Assembly: GCA_949358305.1 (NCBI GenBank)
Contig: OX442314.1
Span: 30,117,118 to 30,181,117, forward strand
Source: Strigamia acuminata
Taxonomy: Eukaryota > Arthropoda > Chilopoda > Geophilomorpha > Linotaeniidae
Direction: 5' to 3'
Length of the DNA stretch: 64,000 nt
Shown here: piece after piece, positions 10,258 through 21,885 of the stretch
Numbering within the stretch: the first letter of the stretch is position 1
How the letters are laid out: each line of letters begins with the position of its first letter
Notes under the pieces: generated by a model
The model's database searches: none
Seen by the model: the letters and a program-made list of their open reading frames with translations, nothing else
What the model was told of the DNA's origin: nothing
Translations under genes and position numbers: made by a program

Positions 10258-13200
10258 ATGGATGAGGAAGGAGGGGACGAGGAAATGCTTGAAATACAGC
10301 ATCATGACGAGAATTGGGACCCGGACATAAACGTAGTTCCACCCGATCAGGTAGTAGTCGGCATCGCCGCACGAGATTTAGCTCCGTGCGGTCGAATTAA
10401 AGATACACTTGACTAATACTTGACATGAACGCTCTGCGTTCGAAATAGTGTATAATTATTATACTAATATCCACGATCGCGAGAGCGATTGTATTTTCTC
10501 CTATTATTTGTCTTCAAGGACGCGATAGCAGACAAACTGTCGCCTCGCTCCTTGAAGATGACTCACGACAATTGACACGAACGAGACAAAGGAAACGAGC
10601 TTTCTTTTTATATTCCAGAAATGGGAATAATTTATTGGATGGATTTTGAAAGAATTTATAGAACGTTGTTTCTATTTTTATTTGCTATTTTATTTGCGAA
10701 TTTTTTCCCGATGACACTAATTTATTATAGATTCGTTTTTTAACTCGACTTTAACTCCGAATTTTTGGAGTTATTATTAGACAAATTTATTTCTTTACAA
10801 GTTAATTCACGACAAGAACATTTGTTTACATGTTCTAAAATTGTTATTGGAGATTTTCACGAACGATTTCGCGAATTTATTGGTTTAAATACAAATTTAC
10901 AGTTTAATTTTAAATTAAGCAATCCGAAGAAAAATTTCCGGATTAATACGCTCGATTCCGTCTCGTGGTTATCATTGGACGTGAACCAGATGTGCCAAGA
11001 AGACTCTTTTCTTCCTGACAAGGACGAATCAATGAACAGGAATAGGACTCGACGAGCGGTCGCACGTTTCGGCGACGTTCCTCGAGCCCACCCCCTATTT
11101 ATCTCCGTGTTATTGGCGATTTCATTAATTATTTTGTTTCCATCATTGCAGATGGAGCTCCGAGACACATGGGGAGCGCTCAGCCCCGCATGCATAGTGC
11201 GAGCGGGCATATATCGAGGCGTACTGCCCGATTTTCTGCGCCGCTGCTTTGGCGAAGATGCGAAGCCATACCGCCTGCGCGTATTATTTTCGCGCGCCCT
11301 CGCCAAGCGTTGGGTTAACGATTGTACACTCCTGGACGCGTTCCCGGAGTCGGTGCGAAACGTCGTCGCTGCAGAGCTCGCTCGCATCGATGACCCGAAG
11401 TCACCAATCTTCCACCCGGCCCTGTCGAGCCAATACTCCGGCAGGCCGGCGGAGGAGCATGTGTTGTTCGCGTGGCAAGCGGCCGAGACCGAGGAGGCCC
11501 GCGAAGAAGTGTATCAACACTACCGCCAGCAGCTAATCGACACTGCGCCGGCGGTTGCAGAGCGGATTTTGCAAGACGACGGAATGAGCACCGCCGATAT
11601 ACATCTGTGGTGCGAGCAGATTCGGCAGGGAGAAGTTACGCCACAGTGGCGACCGAGAATGGGGATTCTCACGTCACAAGCTGAAATGTGGCAACTCCAC
11701 TATTTGGGAATTCTCGGCCCCAAATATAATTTCCCAAGGAAGCGCAAGCGCTCCAAGGGAACCGGGGGCAGCGAATCGCGCTCCCCGGGACGGTCGAAGA
11801 AACAGTGCGTCGAACAGCACTCGACCGTCAACGATGGAGCGGGAACGTCAGCGCAGCCACCGCGCGACCCCGCGAATTACACCAGACCAAGGGTGTTCGT
11901 CAACCGTCAGATGAAAGACGGTAAAGAGACTCGAGAAGTCTGGATTTCGGGTGACGAAGAGCGAGTCTCTCGTCCCCGTGTCGGCAGACATCCGCTAACT
12001 CATCGTGAGCAGCGGAAACGAGACCGCAAAGAGCGGTATTTCGCTCGCTGCGAGGCGCGAGGAATTCCCCTTCCCGAACACGCTCTCAAAGCAATCGAAG
12101 CGAAGGAAGCGAGAGAGGCACGATCGAAGTCGAGTGGCCGATCTTCCGGGGAGCGTCGCGTCCTAGCGCCAGACACGCGGGACCTTCGCGAGATCATCAC
12201 CCAGATGAAACGCAAGAAATTGTCTCGTTTCGACCCCGCGATGCAGTTCGCTCGCAAGATGGGCGTCGTCGAGCATGGTACCGTGATTCCACACGAAGTG
12301 GCACGGTGGTTAAGCGAATATGTCAATTCGCGACCGCGTGTAGAAGACGCGCCTACGGCCGTCGTTCCACCGACGAGTACTGTAAGCCAGCTCCCGGCAC
12401 TCCAAGTCACGCCGACTGGAGTGCAAGCGACGCTGCCACCGCCAACACAACAGTCTTTGACGTTGCTGTTGCCGACGCAGTCATCAACGTCGCAACCGTT
12501 GCCAGCACAGCAGTCCCTGACGCTGCCGCCGCCGACACAGCCGCTGCCGCCGCCGACGCAGCCCCCGCCGCCGCCGCCGCCGATGCCGGGTTCGAGCACT
12601 ACGCCGAACTTGGCCGTCGACGACTCGGTGATGTTGCCCGTTCACCAGAGCATTGCGCGGGAATGCCATAACGCCCGATTCGGAGAATATTACCCGAGCA
12701 AGGCAAGACACGACCGCACCGCGATGTGGTATGAACAGCGTGACGAAAACGCACGGCTGGCTCGAGAAGCAGCCAATCCATCGATCGAAGAGCTCTTGGC
12801 CTTCGCATTTGTGATGGAGGACCCGAGAGCCGCCGCCGCTGCTCTGCAGGGCGCCGACGTCACTCAGCGCCATTTCATCGAGTGGGGGATTTCGATGATG
12901 CGGCACCACTCGCGCGCGTTCGCTGCAGATCCTGATCGCAGCAACCCTGTAAATCGGCGCAGTCTACAGCTGGCTTTGACGAAAATCATGGTCCAGTTAT
13001 TGACCCCCTCGCTCTTTGGGGTCGGACGACAGGCGATGGCCTGTTGGTCCGTAGTCGACAGAGAGGGTGTGCAGATACCTCGCGCACTCGTTGGGGAATG
13101 GAGCGCCATTCTCCCCAACCCGGCGATGACTCGCTTCGAGCTGACCCGGGACGTGGTGAACCCCGAATGGGAGGGGTATAAGTTGCGGAGCATGGCCTTC

Positions 13201-14025
13201 CGCCACGCCGTTACCACGTGGGAGCCAACACCGTCAGCGCAGTCACACGCAATGATGGTCACGAGTGAAGAGCCGATGGAGAGCGACGCCGCCTCTTCGA
13301 CTGCTTCACGTGGAGCCCCAACTCCACCTCCGCCGCCGCCGCCGCCACCGATGCCACCAGCGGCGACGCCACAGACACCCGTCCTATCAAATGCGGCGGG
13401 TAAGCCTAGACGCCTGCTATGCCGGACGCCGCCAACGATGTCCGCCGCTCGCCAGAGCCTGACGCCTCCCGCAGCCCAAGAAGCGCAGGAAGAGACTGTC
13501 CAGCAGGCAGTGGTTTCGAAGAGCGCCAAGCCAGCGAAAGCGGCGAAGCCTCCGACAAACTACTATGAGAAGTTGTGTGACGAGTTCTCTCAGCTGTCGA
13601 TGACGACGGCGACGCGCAAATTCATCCTCGCGCAGAGAGACAAGGGGAAATCGGTATTCGTTTGGCTACACAACCAGGTGCGCCAGACCACCGATTTGAT
13701 CCTCCATCAGCGTTTGCTGAGGGCCCACCGTGCGCCTCGAACGGCCGCGGAGGCGAACGCGATCCGGCACACCAATTCCGGGTTTTCGGCGTTCATTCCG
13801 CGGGTTTGGCTGCATGAGAGGAGACGTGCCCCGTACGAGCCAGCCGGCGGCCACGCATTGTGCTTCATTTCCGAGCACGAGGACCCCCGCGACCAGTCTT
13901 CAGCCTTGGTTGGAGATCTGGTTTTGCCGCCCGGCGTTGTGCCGCCCGGCGCTGAGCCGCCCGTCCCTGGAGTGAGTTTCGCCCAGGCGATGGATCCAGC
14001 GTCGGGTCCCAGCAAAAAGGATTGA
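10258..14025 (+). CDS. Element A third gene (ORF3), probable two-exon Pro-rich protein of unknown function
   Basis: Proposed exon 1 is 10258-10350 (ATG, 31 acidic residues starting MDEEGGDEE) with donor CAG|GTAGTA. Exon 2 is 11152-14025, preceded by a pyrimidine-rich acceptor ending TTGCAG at 11151. Both junctions are phase 0, giving about 988 residues. Exon 2 itself begins with ATG. The protein has an N-terminal alpha-rich region, basic stretches, two polyproline tracts (PPPPPPPMPG near 12560; PPPPPPPPPMPP near 13330) and a C-terminal domain (about 13560-13910). That domain resembles the end of element C ORF3: VFxWL, a leucine-rich RLLRA block, then VWLH and EHEDPRD-like blocks. It occupies the env position but has no signal peptide or membrane segment once spliced. 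Function unknown. The exon 1 join is inferred from sequence only. Confidence 0.72.
10351..11151 (+). other. Putative intron of element A ORF3, with a strong hairpin
   Basis: 801 nt from GTAGTA to TTGCAG, AT-rich compared with the flanking coding DNA. Around 10512-10556, TCTTCAAGGA-type sequence is followed by its imperfect reverse complement, giving an approximately 20-bp stem. The acceptor tract would read as a hydrophobic peptide if unspliced. Confidence 0.6.
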
Positions 14026-14048
14026 TCGCTCCGAACACCGGCGGTCAG

Positions 14049-14064
14049 AGCTGGGAGGGGGACG
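14049..14064 (+). other. Polypurine tract of element A
   Basis: GAGCTGGGAGGGGGACG-type purine run directly before the 3' LTR. It would prime plus-strand DNA synthesis. Confidence 0.8.
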
Positions 14065-15060
14065 TGTGGTGACCCGACTGGGGTGGGGCACGAAGAGTTT
14101 CTCTCGTGGCCTACATACGGGTAAAGAAGGGGAGTCGCACGCGCGCCTCCCTTCCCTCAGAGCATTGACATCCAGTCAATGGACGGGCGTCTGCCCTGGG
14201 GGAGTGGGGGAGATTCGTCTTCTCCACTATTGGGTGGCTTTAGTCACCTGTCACCCCCCGCTTTGTGCAAAGGAATTCGCCTTGCACTGAGCGGGGAGAA
14301 CCAACACAAAAATCAACCAAGATACACGTAAAAGCCAAACGTCCTAAAACGATCAAGCCTAAGTACAAAGACTTCAGGAGTGACCTAGGACAAGGGACTT
14401 TCAACGTGAGTACGATTGATTTGTGTTAACCTCCGCAGAGTAACCTGCGAAACAAGATTACCACACTATTTTAGCAAGCCAGCTAGAAATAGTAAACCTA
14501 CTCCAATTTAGCGAGTTGTGCAGACAAACGGTCGCACAAGCCTAAATTGCAGTAACCACGACGAGCGTTCCCGCCGCTGTGTGTATCGCCGGGAACCACC
14601 AAGCGTCCGCCGCTGTGTGATCGCCGGACACCTACAAAAAACCCTAAACCTAGACAACAGACCAGAAGTAAGACCTTTCAGGCATTCACTCGCGCCCGAC
14701 CAGCGTGAGCCCGAAGGACCGAACGAGAAACGTGAGACGAGGACGCCATTCATTGCCACGCCGGCCCAAGACGACACCACGTTGCCACGCGGACGCCATC
14801 TTGGATCCACAGCGACAAAGGACGACCTCGACCAGTTTCCCGCCAACTTCACACCCCTTTCCTTTTACCTTTTTATTCCCTTACATATTTTATTCCCTTT
14901 TAACTGTATATTCCCGTATAATAAATACATTTATTATATTTACCTTTTACATTGTCTTGCCGTGTTACATTATTTGGGTAACCGCTTGAGTAAAGCGGTA
15001 TTGCGAGATCAGAGAGTGACTCATACCACGTATCAGCGACAGACCGAGTTGAGCGCGACA
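14065..15060 (+). repeat. Element A 3' LTR
   Basis: 996 bp, same ends and same internal frames as the 5' LTR at 1539-2534. Followed by the CCCC target duplication at 15061-15064. Confidence 0.95.
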
Positions 15061-15064
15061 CCCC

Positions 15065-17704
15065 GACAAAATCAAGTCAGTCAAGGAATTCCCCGAACCC
15101 ACCTGTTCAAAGGATATACAGAGGTTTCATGGTCTGTCCAATTTCTTTAGGAAGTTTATTCCTAATCATGCGGATATCGCTAGACCACTCACCTCAATCA
15201 TGCATAAAAATGCTGCTTTTGTGTGGGGCAAGGAACAGAAAGAGGCATTCGCAAAAATCAAAGAGATTTTGTGCGATAAAAACCAAGTTTTACATATGCC
15301 CGATATGTCAAAACCTATGGTAGTAATGACTGACGCGTCCCATACAGGGCTCGGTGCAGTCCTCTGCCAGGATGTCGAAGTGTTTAACGAAAAAACACAG
15401 AAAAAGATGATGGTCCCAAAACCCGTTGCTTATGCGAGCCGAGTTTTACGAGGGGCTGAAGAACGTTATTCCACTCCCGAACTGGAATGTTTGGCAGTTG
15501 TGTGGGCAGTTGATCGCTTCCGCCCATACTTGGAATACACAACGTTCACGTTGGAATCGGATGCGCAAGCGTTAGGCTGGCTAATGAGAACGCCCGAACC
15601 ATCCGGCCGATTTGGACGCTGGGCAGTGAAAATTCAGTGCGGAGCATTCAAGATTGTGTTCAGAAAAGGCGCTTTGAACCAGGTAGCCGACGCTCTTTCA
15701 AGAGCGCCGTTATCTGCAATGGATACGCCTATTACCGATTACATTGAGCCGGTAGAAATTAACCAATTCTATCCTCTATGGACCGGTAATAAGAAGACTC
15801 AAGTCATTCCAGTTGAAGGACGACGTCACTTTCTAACAAATGTGAATGTTCGTTTTAACGATTTCTCCGAATTAAATGAAGAAAATTCAAATAATTCTGG
15901 AGAAAAGGGGGAAGTGAATGAGAAAGGCAAAACGAAACATCAAACAACAGTATTTAGTGCATTAACCGATGTACTAAATCAAGTTCCCCCAACCCGAGCC
16001 GAAATAATCGCAGAACAATTATTGGATGATGATTGTAAAAAGATTATGGCCCACTTGAAGTTAAGTGAGGAAGACCAAGAATTAGAGACAGATCTAGACT
16101 GGCTAAATACCATAGCTGGATACTGTTTGGATGAAAGTGGGGAGGACGGCAGTAAAATGCTCATTTTCTTTCGTCCCACCTTTGAAGAGGAGTTGAACGA
16201 CTCCGGAAATGGATTTAAGGCCGTGATTCCTAAATCTCTCGTAAGAAGAGCTTTATTTGCCTGTCACGGTCACCCCCTTTGTGGACACGCAGGTATGAGC
16301 AAGACTCTGGAAAGAGCAAAGCTCATTTATTACTGGCCAAAGATGACTAGAGATACGCGCAACTATGTCCGTGGTTGCCCGCATTGCCAGCAGTACAAGC
16401 CAAGCCAGCACCGAAAACATCGAGCGGCTTACACGCCGCATAATATGACGAATCCATGGGAAACCGTGAGTATCGACTTGATGGGCCCCAAGCCCGCTGG
16501 TCGATCGAAGTTACAATGGATATTAGTGATAATAGACCATTGCACCAAATGGGTTGAAGTATTCGCGTTGACAAAGGCCTCTAGCGAGAGCATTGTCAAC
16601 AAGATGAGTGACGTTTTTCATCGTTGGGGTTACCCCAAAAAGATATTGTCGGATAATGGAAGACAATTCGTGTCTACTGTCTATAGTGATTTTTGTAAAA
16701 AACATCACATAGACATGGCACATGTCAGCCCCTATCATGCCTCGGCTAACCCGACAGAAAGGGCTAACCGTGACTTGAAGATGATGCTGGCAATTTATTC
16801 TGATGTGCACTCTCACTGGCCACGATTCTTGAACGAATTCGCGTTTGCCACGAGAACGGCCATCTCGGATGCAACCGGATTTAGCCCAATGATGCTGAAC
16901 ACGGGAAGAACGGTACCACTACCATTCGATCCACGTATGGTGGAACACGGGGTAAAGTTTGATAAAAACAAACCCGAAGAATACGTACATGGCATTCTGG
17001 ATGTGCTTAGAAGAGCACATCAAGAAATGCACCGGAAAATCCAGGAGAATTATGTCCGACATGACAAGATTCACCGCAACAAATATCACATTTGTCAGTA
17101 TGCTGTTGGCGATCTAGTCTGGAAAGCTACACATATATTGTCAAATAAAGAAAAGGGAATCACCGCTGGTTTCGCCGAAAAGCGAGACGGCCCCTGGGAA
17201 ATCACAGCAGTATTAAAAGGAGGCTCGTATTCATTACGAAAAGTTGCCGATGGATCAATTGAGAAATCAATTAATATCCAGGATTTGTCACCTTATATTC
17301 CGTCATTTCCGGTTGAAGCTTGGTCGGAAAACCAAACTGAAGGCAGTGAAGGAATTCATCCAACCCCAAATTGGATGGACGAACACTTCCCTGTCTCGCA
17401 ACAGACAGAAGAAGATGTTGTCCCCATGGAAACGGAGGATACCGTCGAAAACGATATTCTCCAACCCCCGGACGAAGTCGTTGAAGAAGTTATCGAAAAT
17501 AACGAACTTGAACATATAAAACGAAGAAAGAAAAAATTATTACGGGCTGAAAGACGTTCTAAAAGAACTCCTAAGCCTAATCGACAATTTAGCGATGATT
17601 TCGTACAAAAAATGCAGGAATTAAATATTTCTGAAAAGAATATTTATTTCACAAAGCATGCACACCTCTACTTTGAAGAGACGACTCATCCATGCTATTT
17701 TTAA
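15065..17704 (+). CDS. pol: E1 Pol, C-terminal part: RNase H and integrase (continuation of 3-1538)
   Basis: 880 codons including the stop, in frame with 3-1538 once element A and one CCCC copy are set aside. It opens with the connection segment. RNase H follows (MTDASHTGLGAVL near 15328, ELECLAVVW near 15480). The integrase has an HHCC site (HGHPLCGHAG ... CPHCQQYKP) and DDE residues in SIDLMGPKPA, LSDNGRQF and NPTERANRD, then a GPW/GPY-F-like module (DGPWEITAVLKGG). The tail is acidic, then basic. ISDNGPQF is LSDNGRQF here, a change next to a catalytic Asp that itself is kept. Stop TAA at 17702-17704. Confidence 0.93.
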   Translation, partial: DKIKSVKEFPEPTCSKDIQRFHGLSNFFRKFIPNHADIARPLTSIMHKNAAFVWGKEQKEAFAKIKEILCDKNQVLHMPDMSKPMVVMTDASHTGLGAVLCQDVEVFNEKTQKKMMVPKPVAYASRVLRGAEERYSTPELECLAVVWAVDRFRPYLEYTTFTLESDAQALGWLMRTPEPSGRFGRWAVKIQCGAFKIVFRKGALNQVADALSRAPLSAMDTPITDYIEPVEINQFYPLWTGNKKTQVIPVEGRRHFLTNVNVRFNDFSELNEENSNNSGEKGEVNEKGKTKHQTTVFSALTDVLNQVPPTRAEIIAEQLLDDDCKKIMAHLKLSEEDQELETDLDWLNTIAGYCLDESGEDGSKMLIFFRPTFEEELNDSGNGFKAVIPKSLVRRALFACHGHPLCGHAGMSKTLERAKLIYYWPKMTRDTRNYVRGCPHCQQYKPSQHRKHRAAYTPHNMTNPWETVSIDLMGPKPAGRSKLQWILVIIDHCTKWVEVFALTKASSESIVNKMSDVFHRWGYPKKILSDNGRQFVSTVYSDFCKKHHIDMAHVSPYHASANPTERANRDLKMMLAIYSDVHSHWPRFLNEFAFATRTAISDATGFSPMMLNTGRTVPLPFDPRMVEHGVKFDKNKPEEYVHGILDVLRRAHQEMHRKIQENYVRHDKIHRNKYHICQYAVGDLVWKATHILSNKEKGITAGFAEKRDGPWEITAVLKGGSYSLRKVADGSIEKSINIQDLSPYIPSFPVEAWSENQTEGSEGIHPTPNWMDEHFPVSQQTEEDVVPMETEDTVENDILQPPDEVVEEVIENNELEHIKRRKKKLLRAERRSKRTPKPNRQFSDDFVQKMQELNISEKNIYFTKHAHLYFEETTHPCYF

Positions 17705-17720
17705 AACAAGATAGTGTAAA

Positions 17721-17760
17721 TGAGTCATCAACCAATCACAGAGCTCGGTCTAAAAAATAG
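17721..17760 (+). promoter_or_regulatory. Candidate internal promoter upstream of E1 ORF3
   Basis: Directly after the pol stop: AP-1-type TGAGTCA (17721-17727), CCAAT (17732-17736) and an A-rich TATA-like TAAAAAATAG (17751-17760), in this order and spacing. Transcription would start about 17785-17815, upstream of the proposed ATG at 18246. Motif reading only. Confidence 0.45.
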
Positions 17761-18245
17761 ACACCTGCTTTGAGGTTGACCTGTGAACTCACTCTCGTTA
17801 GTTCCACTACAGCTGACACATCGCTTAACAATTGGTCATCTCGTGAAGTTTTCTGTCAACGCGAAAAATCGGATAAATTGTGAGTGAATTAATTTACACA
17901 AGTCTCGAAAAAGACAACTTTTATTCGATTTTATTTTAGTTAGGAGGTTTGCCCAAACTTCGTAGCTAAACCACGTGGGTTTAGGCCCGGAAAACTTCGT
18001 CTCGTCGAATTTATTCGACAGTCACCGACACCGGACGTTAATACGCGCTTGTTGGAACGAACAACGAGGTTCCGTAGTAAGTTAAATTTATTTAACGATA
18101 AGTTTAATCTTATTCCTAAAGAATTAAGTCCCTAACCACATTCTGTTAGGAAACTACGTTCGTCATTCAACGGTGCGAGCACAACTACGTCAGCGGAAGA
18201 GAGTTTCGTGATTTTCAACCGAAGTTACGACCAACAGATTCAACA

Positions 18246-19982
18246 ATGAGTGGTAAAGTGCTATTTTTGTATGGTAAAATATTCAAATACACCGCCATTA
18301 ACTCGAGAATTCGTCTAGAAAGATAAAAACTCGCCAAGTCATGTTACGAGGTACAGAAAATCCTCGCTAGAGGGTGTTCGCCACCTATTAAACATGTAGT
18401 GAAAAATTTGTTGTCCGAATTATCGTCTTTTAATCGGTTAAATTAAATTGTAAAATTTATTAGTCGATTATAAGACAATATTCGTGATATTACGGACCTT
18501 TCCTGAAAAGGGAAATTACGTGGAATGAAAATGTTCGATGTTCAATTTGAATATTTAAACTTCACAGTTTAAAATATACGTTAATTGTTCAAAGATTAGC
18601 AATATTGATCAGATTATAGACGGAGTAACTCACCTTACTCCTCTATTTTATCTTCCAATCTCTTTAAGGAGAATATTCAGGAAGGAAGACTTAATATATT
18701 TATTCCACAATAAATATATTAGAATATTAGCGGTTTATTTGAATTAATACATTTATTTTACAATAAAGGCGTTAATTACTGGTGACTTGTTGGTATTTAT
18801 ATATTTATGTCACGATAAATATATTAAATATCGGCGATTCATCTGGATTAAGTTATTTTTCGATAACTTTAATTCATTTGATGTGATTTCTCGAATTTAG
18901 GAAAGGATCGAGGGCCACGCAGGTCACCAAATAAGCGTCGCCACGTCCACTACGATCACTCGTCGACGTCAGGCGATTCAAGTCCTGACCGCGGTAGGCC
19001 GCCCCGAAACGAAGAGACTTCAAGGTCTGATGGCTTTCAAGCTGTATTGGACTGGGCCAAGGCACGAGGAAAGGAGCTACCCGACTACCTGAGGAAATTG
19101 TTAAGGTCTGCCGAGTCAGCGGGAACCTATTCTTCCGGCAGAGAATGTGCTCAGGCCATAATGGATTGGGCCAAGGCACGAGGAAAGGAATTGCCCGACT
19201 ACCTGAAGAAGTTAGTGAAATCAGCGGAAGCTTCGGGAACGTCCTCAAAGGAAAACACGCTTCAAGTCACAATTAGAGACGAGTCCTGGAATCGGCCTTC
19301 CACTTCTGCGTCTCATTCCTCGCACTCCAGAGAGAGAAGCAGCCGCCATGTTCGTAGTGACAATCACCCGTACCGTCCGCATTTCCATTCTGAGAATGAA
19401 CCACCACGTCCGTTGACTGAACAGCCACGAGTAGTCTATCATTACTCATCGCAAAAGCCCGCTCGAACCACTACGAGTTCCAACTGGACGGAATATCGAC
19501 CAACCCAGTATCGCAGCCGCCATTCCACTCAGAAAAAGGAAGAAACGAAAGCAGCAGCAAAGCCAGTTCCAGCCAAAGCCGCGCCGATCCTCCCTAAAGA
19601 AAAACTGGACGCAGCCACAGCCGCAATCGTAAAGGAACTGAAGAAGGCCGCACCAATCCAGGGCACCAAAGCAGAGCGCAGAGAAATCGTGGAAAAGGCC
19701 GTTAACGTCATTCTTCCCAAATGTCGCCTTCCTTACGATGAACGTGTGGAGGTTACGTGCCCGTTTTGCAATGGTGGAGGCTGGGCGATAGGAATCGTGC
19801 AAGGATGTCATGCGATGCTGTGCCCAAATTGTTCCGGGTGGAAAATTCGTGAGAAAATCTCGCCGTGGAATGACAATGTCTTGCCTTACGTGGTGATGGG
19901 GACCTCGCAGCCTGGACCCCGTATATGGTCCACCTGCGACCCCTGTCAAGTGATTCACTCCCATTTAGGAGAGGTGATCCTA
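18246..19982 (+). CDS. E1 third gene (ORF3), exons 1 and 2a, zinc-finger-like protein (interrupted)
   Basis: Proposed 7-nt coding exon ATGAGTG (18246-18252, good CAACA context) with donor GTAAAG, and acceptor TTTAG at 18900. Exon 2 runs 18901-19982, where element B cuts it; it resumes at 29393. Phase 1 joins cleanly, and the whole gene would be 647 residues with no stop. Seen in this part: an RS-rich start, then two tandem copies of a unit containing DWAKARGKELPDYL (DNA near 19050 and 19165), a basic/Ser-rich middle, and a possible zinc site of two Cys pairs (CPFCNGGGW ... CPNCSGW, near 19760-19840). The short protein encoded at 32597-33274 has a similar Cys arrangement. Function unknown; the position is that of env but no membrane segment is visible. 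Confidence 0.75.
18253..18900 (+). other. Putative intron of E1 ORF3, hairpin-rich
   Basis: 648 nt, AT-rich, GTAAAG to TTTAG. From about 18700 onward it contains several consecutive AT-rich hairpins, for example around 18695-18722 and 18798-18830, like those in the LTRs. Confidence 0.55.
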
Positions 19983-21885
19983 TGTGACGGTGACGACCAC
20001 AACTCCCATTTAACAATGGTACCGGGAAGAGATCGCAATAAATAAACAGTGAATACAATACGAGATAAATACAAGACAGTTTATTGTTGGTAAACAATAA
20101 TATCAAGGCTAAATTATACATAGGACTAATGCCGACATTTGGCAAGTTAAATCAGCTATTAAACTATACAAAGAATTGGCCAACTGGCCCTAGAATAATA
20201 TCACTACGGGTCTGGAATATGGGAGCGGTTTCCCCATCGCTCGACCTGATTATAGATGTCATCTTAAGCCGGATGGCTGTGTCCTGGAGTCCGATACGGC
20301 TTCGCTGGTTTCCTTGGTTCGCTGTGTAAACTATCGCACGTCGATAAATCGAATGATCTGAGCATTGCGGTTGACTTTGTCTGCACCGCCACAACTTTGG
20401 GAGGATATTGGTGTAAGTAAATGTATTCATTTACTTATCAATATTCCACTTATGAATTATATTTAATTCATATCGTTGTGAATTCTTATTTAGATATTTC
20501 GGGAATAAGTTGTCGTCAACTTATCGGTTATATTGAGTTCAATATGAGATTAAGTCTTCTGACTTGATTTTGGTCCAACTGGTTGTCGAGTTTAAGTTTT
20601 GCTGTTATAAATAAAATGAAGATTAAGCTTCCCGTCGCAACACACAATTGCCATCGATTAGAATATACGCCTTGCCATGCAGAACGGTATCAAGCGTCCC
20701 CGGCGTCGCAGCACGGTCGTCCATCGAGTGGTTGACGGTACCACGTACACAGGGGTCGATAGCTCGCGGCTCCGCACAGCAGTTTTATCTCTCGCGGTAC
20801 TAATAATAGACCGACTGCTTTGGCATCGAATACCATGAGAATCAGCTTGCCAAACACTTGGTGCTACTCGTGGTTACTGTAAAACAGACTGCTTTGGCAC
20901 CATCAGGTGAAGGAACCGATTCTCAACAATACCGATGCTACTCGTGGTAACGGAATACGTTCATACCGAAAAAGACAACTTGGTCCTGTCCGGAGGATAC
21001 TGAATTGCACAACGGCGGGTTCTCCTTCGGCGTCGCAACCGTAAACTGTAACATTTATGCAACATAATGATCCCAGCACTTCGACTTCAATTGCCGGCGG
21101 TGGCATGATTCTGTAGAATCATGCAACGGTTCTTTGCGAATAAATCAACAAAGAACCAAAAGGTTTTTTTACGTGAACAACGAATCATATTTCTTAAGTA
21201 ACAATACCAAACAGAAAATAATCAAACAGAGCTGCAGAATGGCCGGTTGTTTGGGTTTATATAACCTGACTGGATTAAGGATTAATCCAGTTATCCAATT
21301 GGAACATGGGTTCCACGAATCCCTCCAATCCCGTATCACCGGAAGTGGATACGGAGGAACAATGTGCTAATTCTCACCACAACCGGAACTGGATACCCAG
21401 GACCGGAAATGGATCCACCAATCAGATCTATTGGTTGATCGATTGATCACCAAATGTCCTGTCCCGCAGAAAATGGAAGTTACATTGTATTTAACATCAC
21501 AAGACATTAATATATCTTTATATTAATGTTCACAAAGCTTCGTTTCATTCTAGTAAATATAGTTTTATATTTATTTACATGTTTTATATTCATATCTTGA
21601 ATTTGCCGCTAAATCGTAATCGCGCCATCTTGTGGCAACATTGCGCATTGACAAATGCGGTTTTAGCAGACGACTCTTCGTGATTCGGCCGGAATCCTTT
21701 GATATCAAGTAGGAATGAGTGTTTATTCTTAATAAACGAACATCTTTGTATTTGAAACATCATAAATAACTTTATTCCAGACATTTATCAGTTTTACACA
21801 GAATATCTTCGAGATATCATGATAATGGCGCAACAGCGCTTCTTTCTAAGAAAATAGGCATTTATAGCCATTGTAAACCGTCACA
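19983..21885 (-). repeat. Element B 3' LTR
   Basis: 1903 bp. Contains about a dozen short perfect hairpins, for example 20414-20437 and 21270-21290. The hairpin near 21100-21126 surrounds CATGATTCT/AGAATCATG. Short frames here are mirrored in the other LTR and are not genes. Confidence 0.95.

Larger units (their letters stand above)
1539..15060 (+). mobile_element. Element A: complete Ty3/gypsy-like LTR retrotransposon with a third gene
   Basis: A 13,522-bp element with equal 996-bp LTRs (1539-2534 and 14065-15060). Order: LTR, tRNA-Pro primer site 2537-2554, gag 2603-5683, -1 frameshift signal, pol 5707-9777, an intron-containing third gene 10258-14025, polypurine tract, LTR. All frames are open. 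The reading frames found inside the two LTRs translate identically, which indicates a very recent insertion. It lies inside pol of E1 with a CCCC target duplication. It should be autonomous for transposition; the role of the third gene is unknown. Confidence 0.95.

Noticed and set aside
10990-11151. Hydrophobic stretch upstream of element A ORF3 (LFISVLLAISLIILF) with a basic RTRR before it, resembling an env membrane segment and furin site
   Set aside because: It is encoded by the pyrimidine-rich tract ending TTGCAG directly before an ATG, so it is best read as intron. No ectodomain-like Cys pattern follows. It remains the main alternative to splicing.
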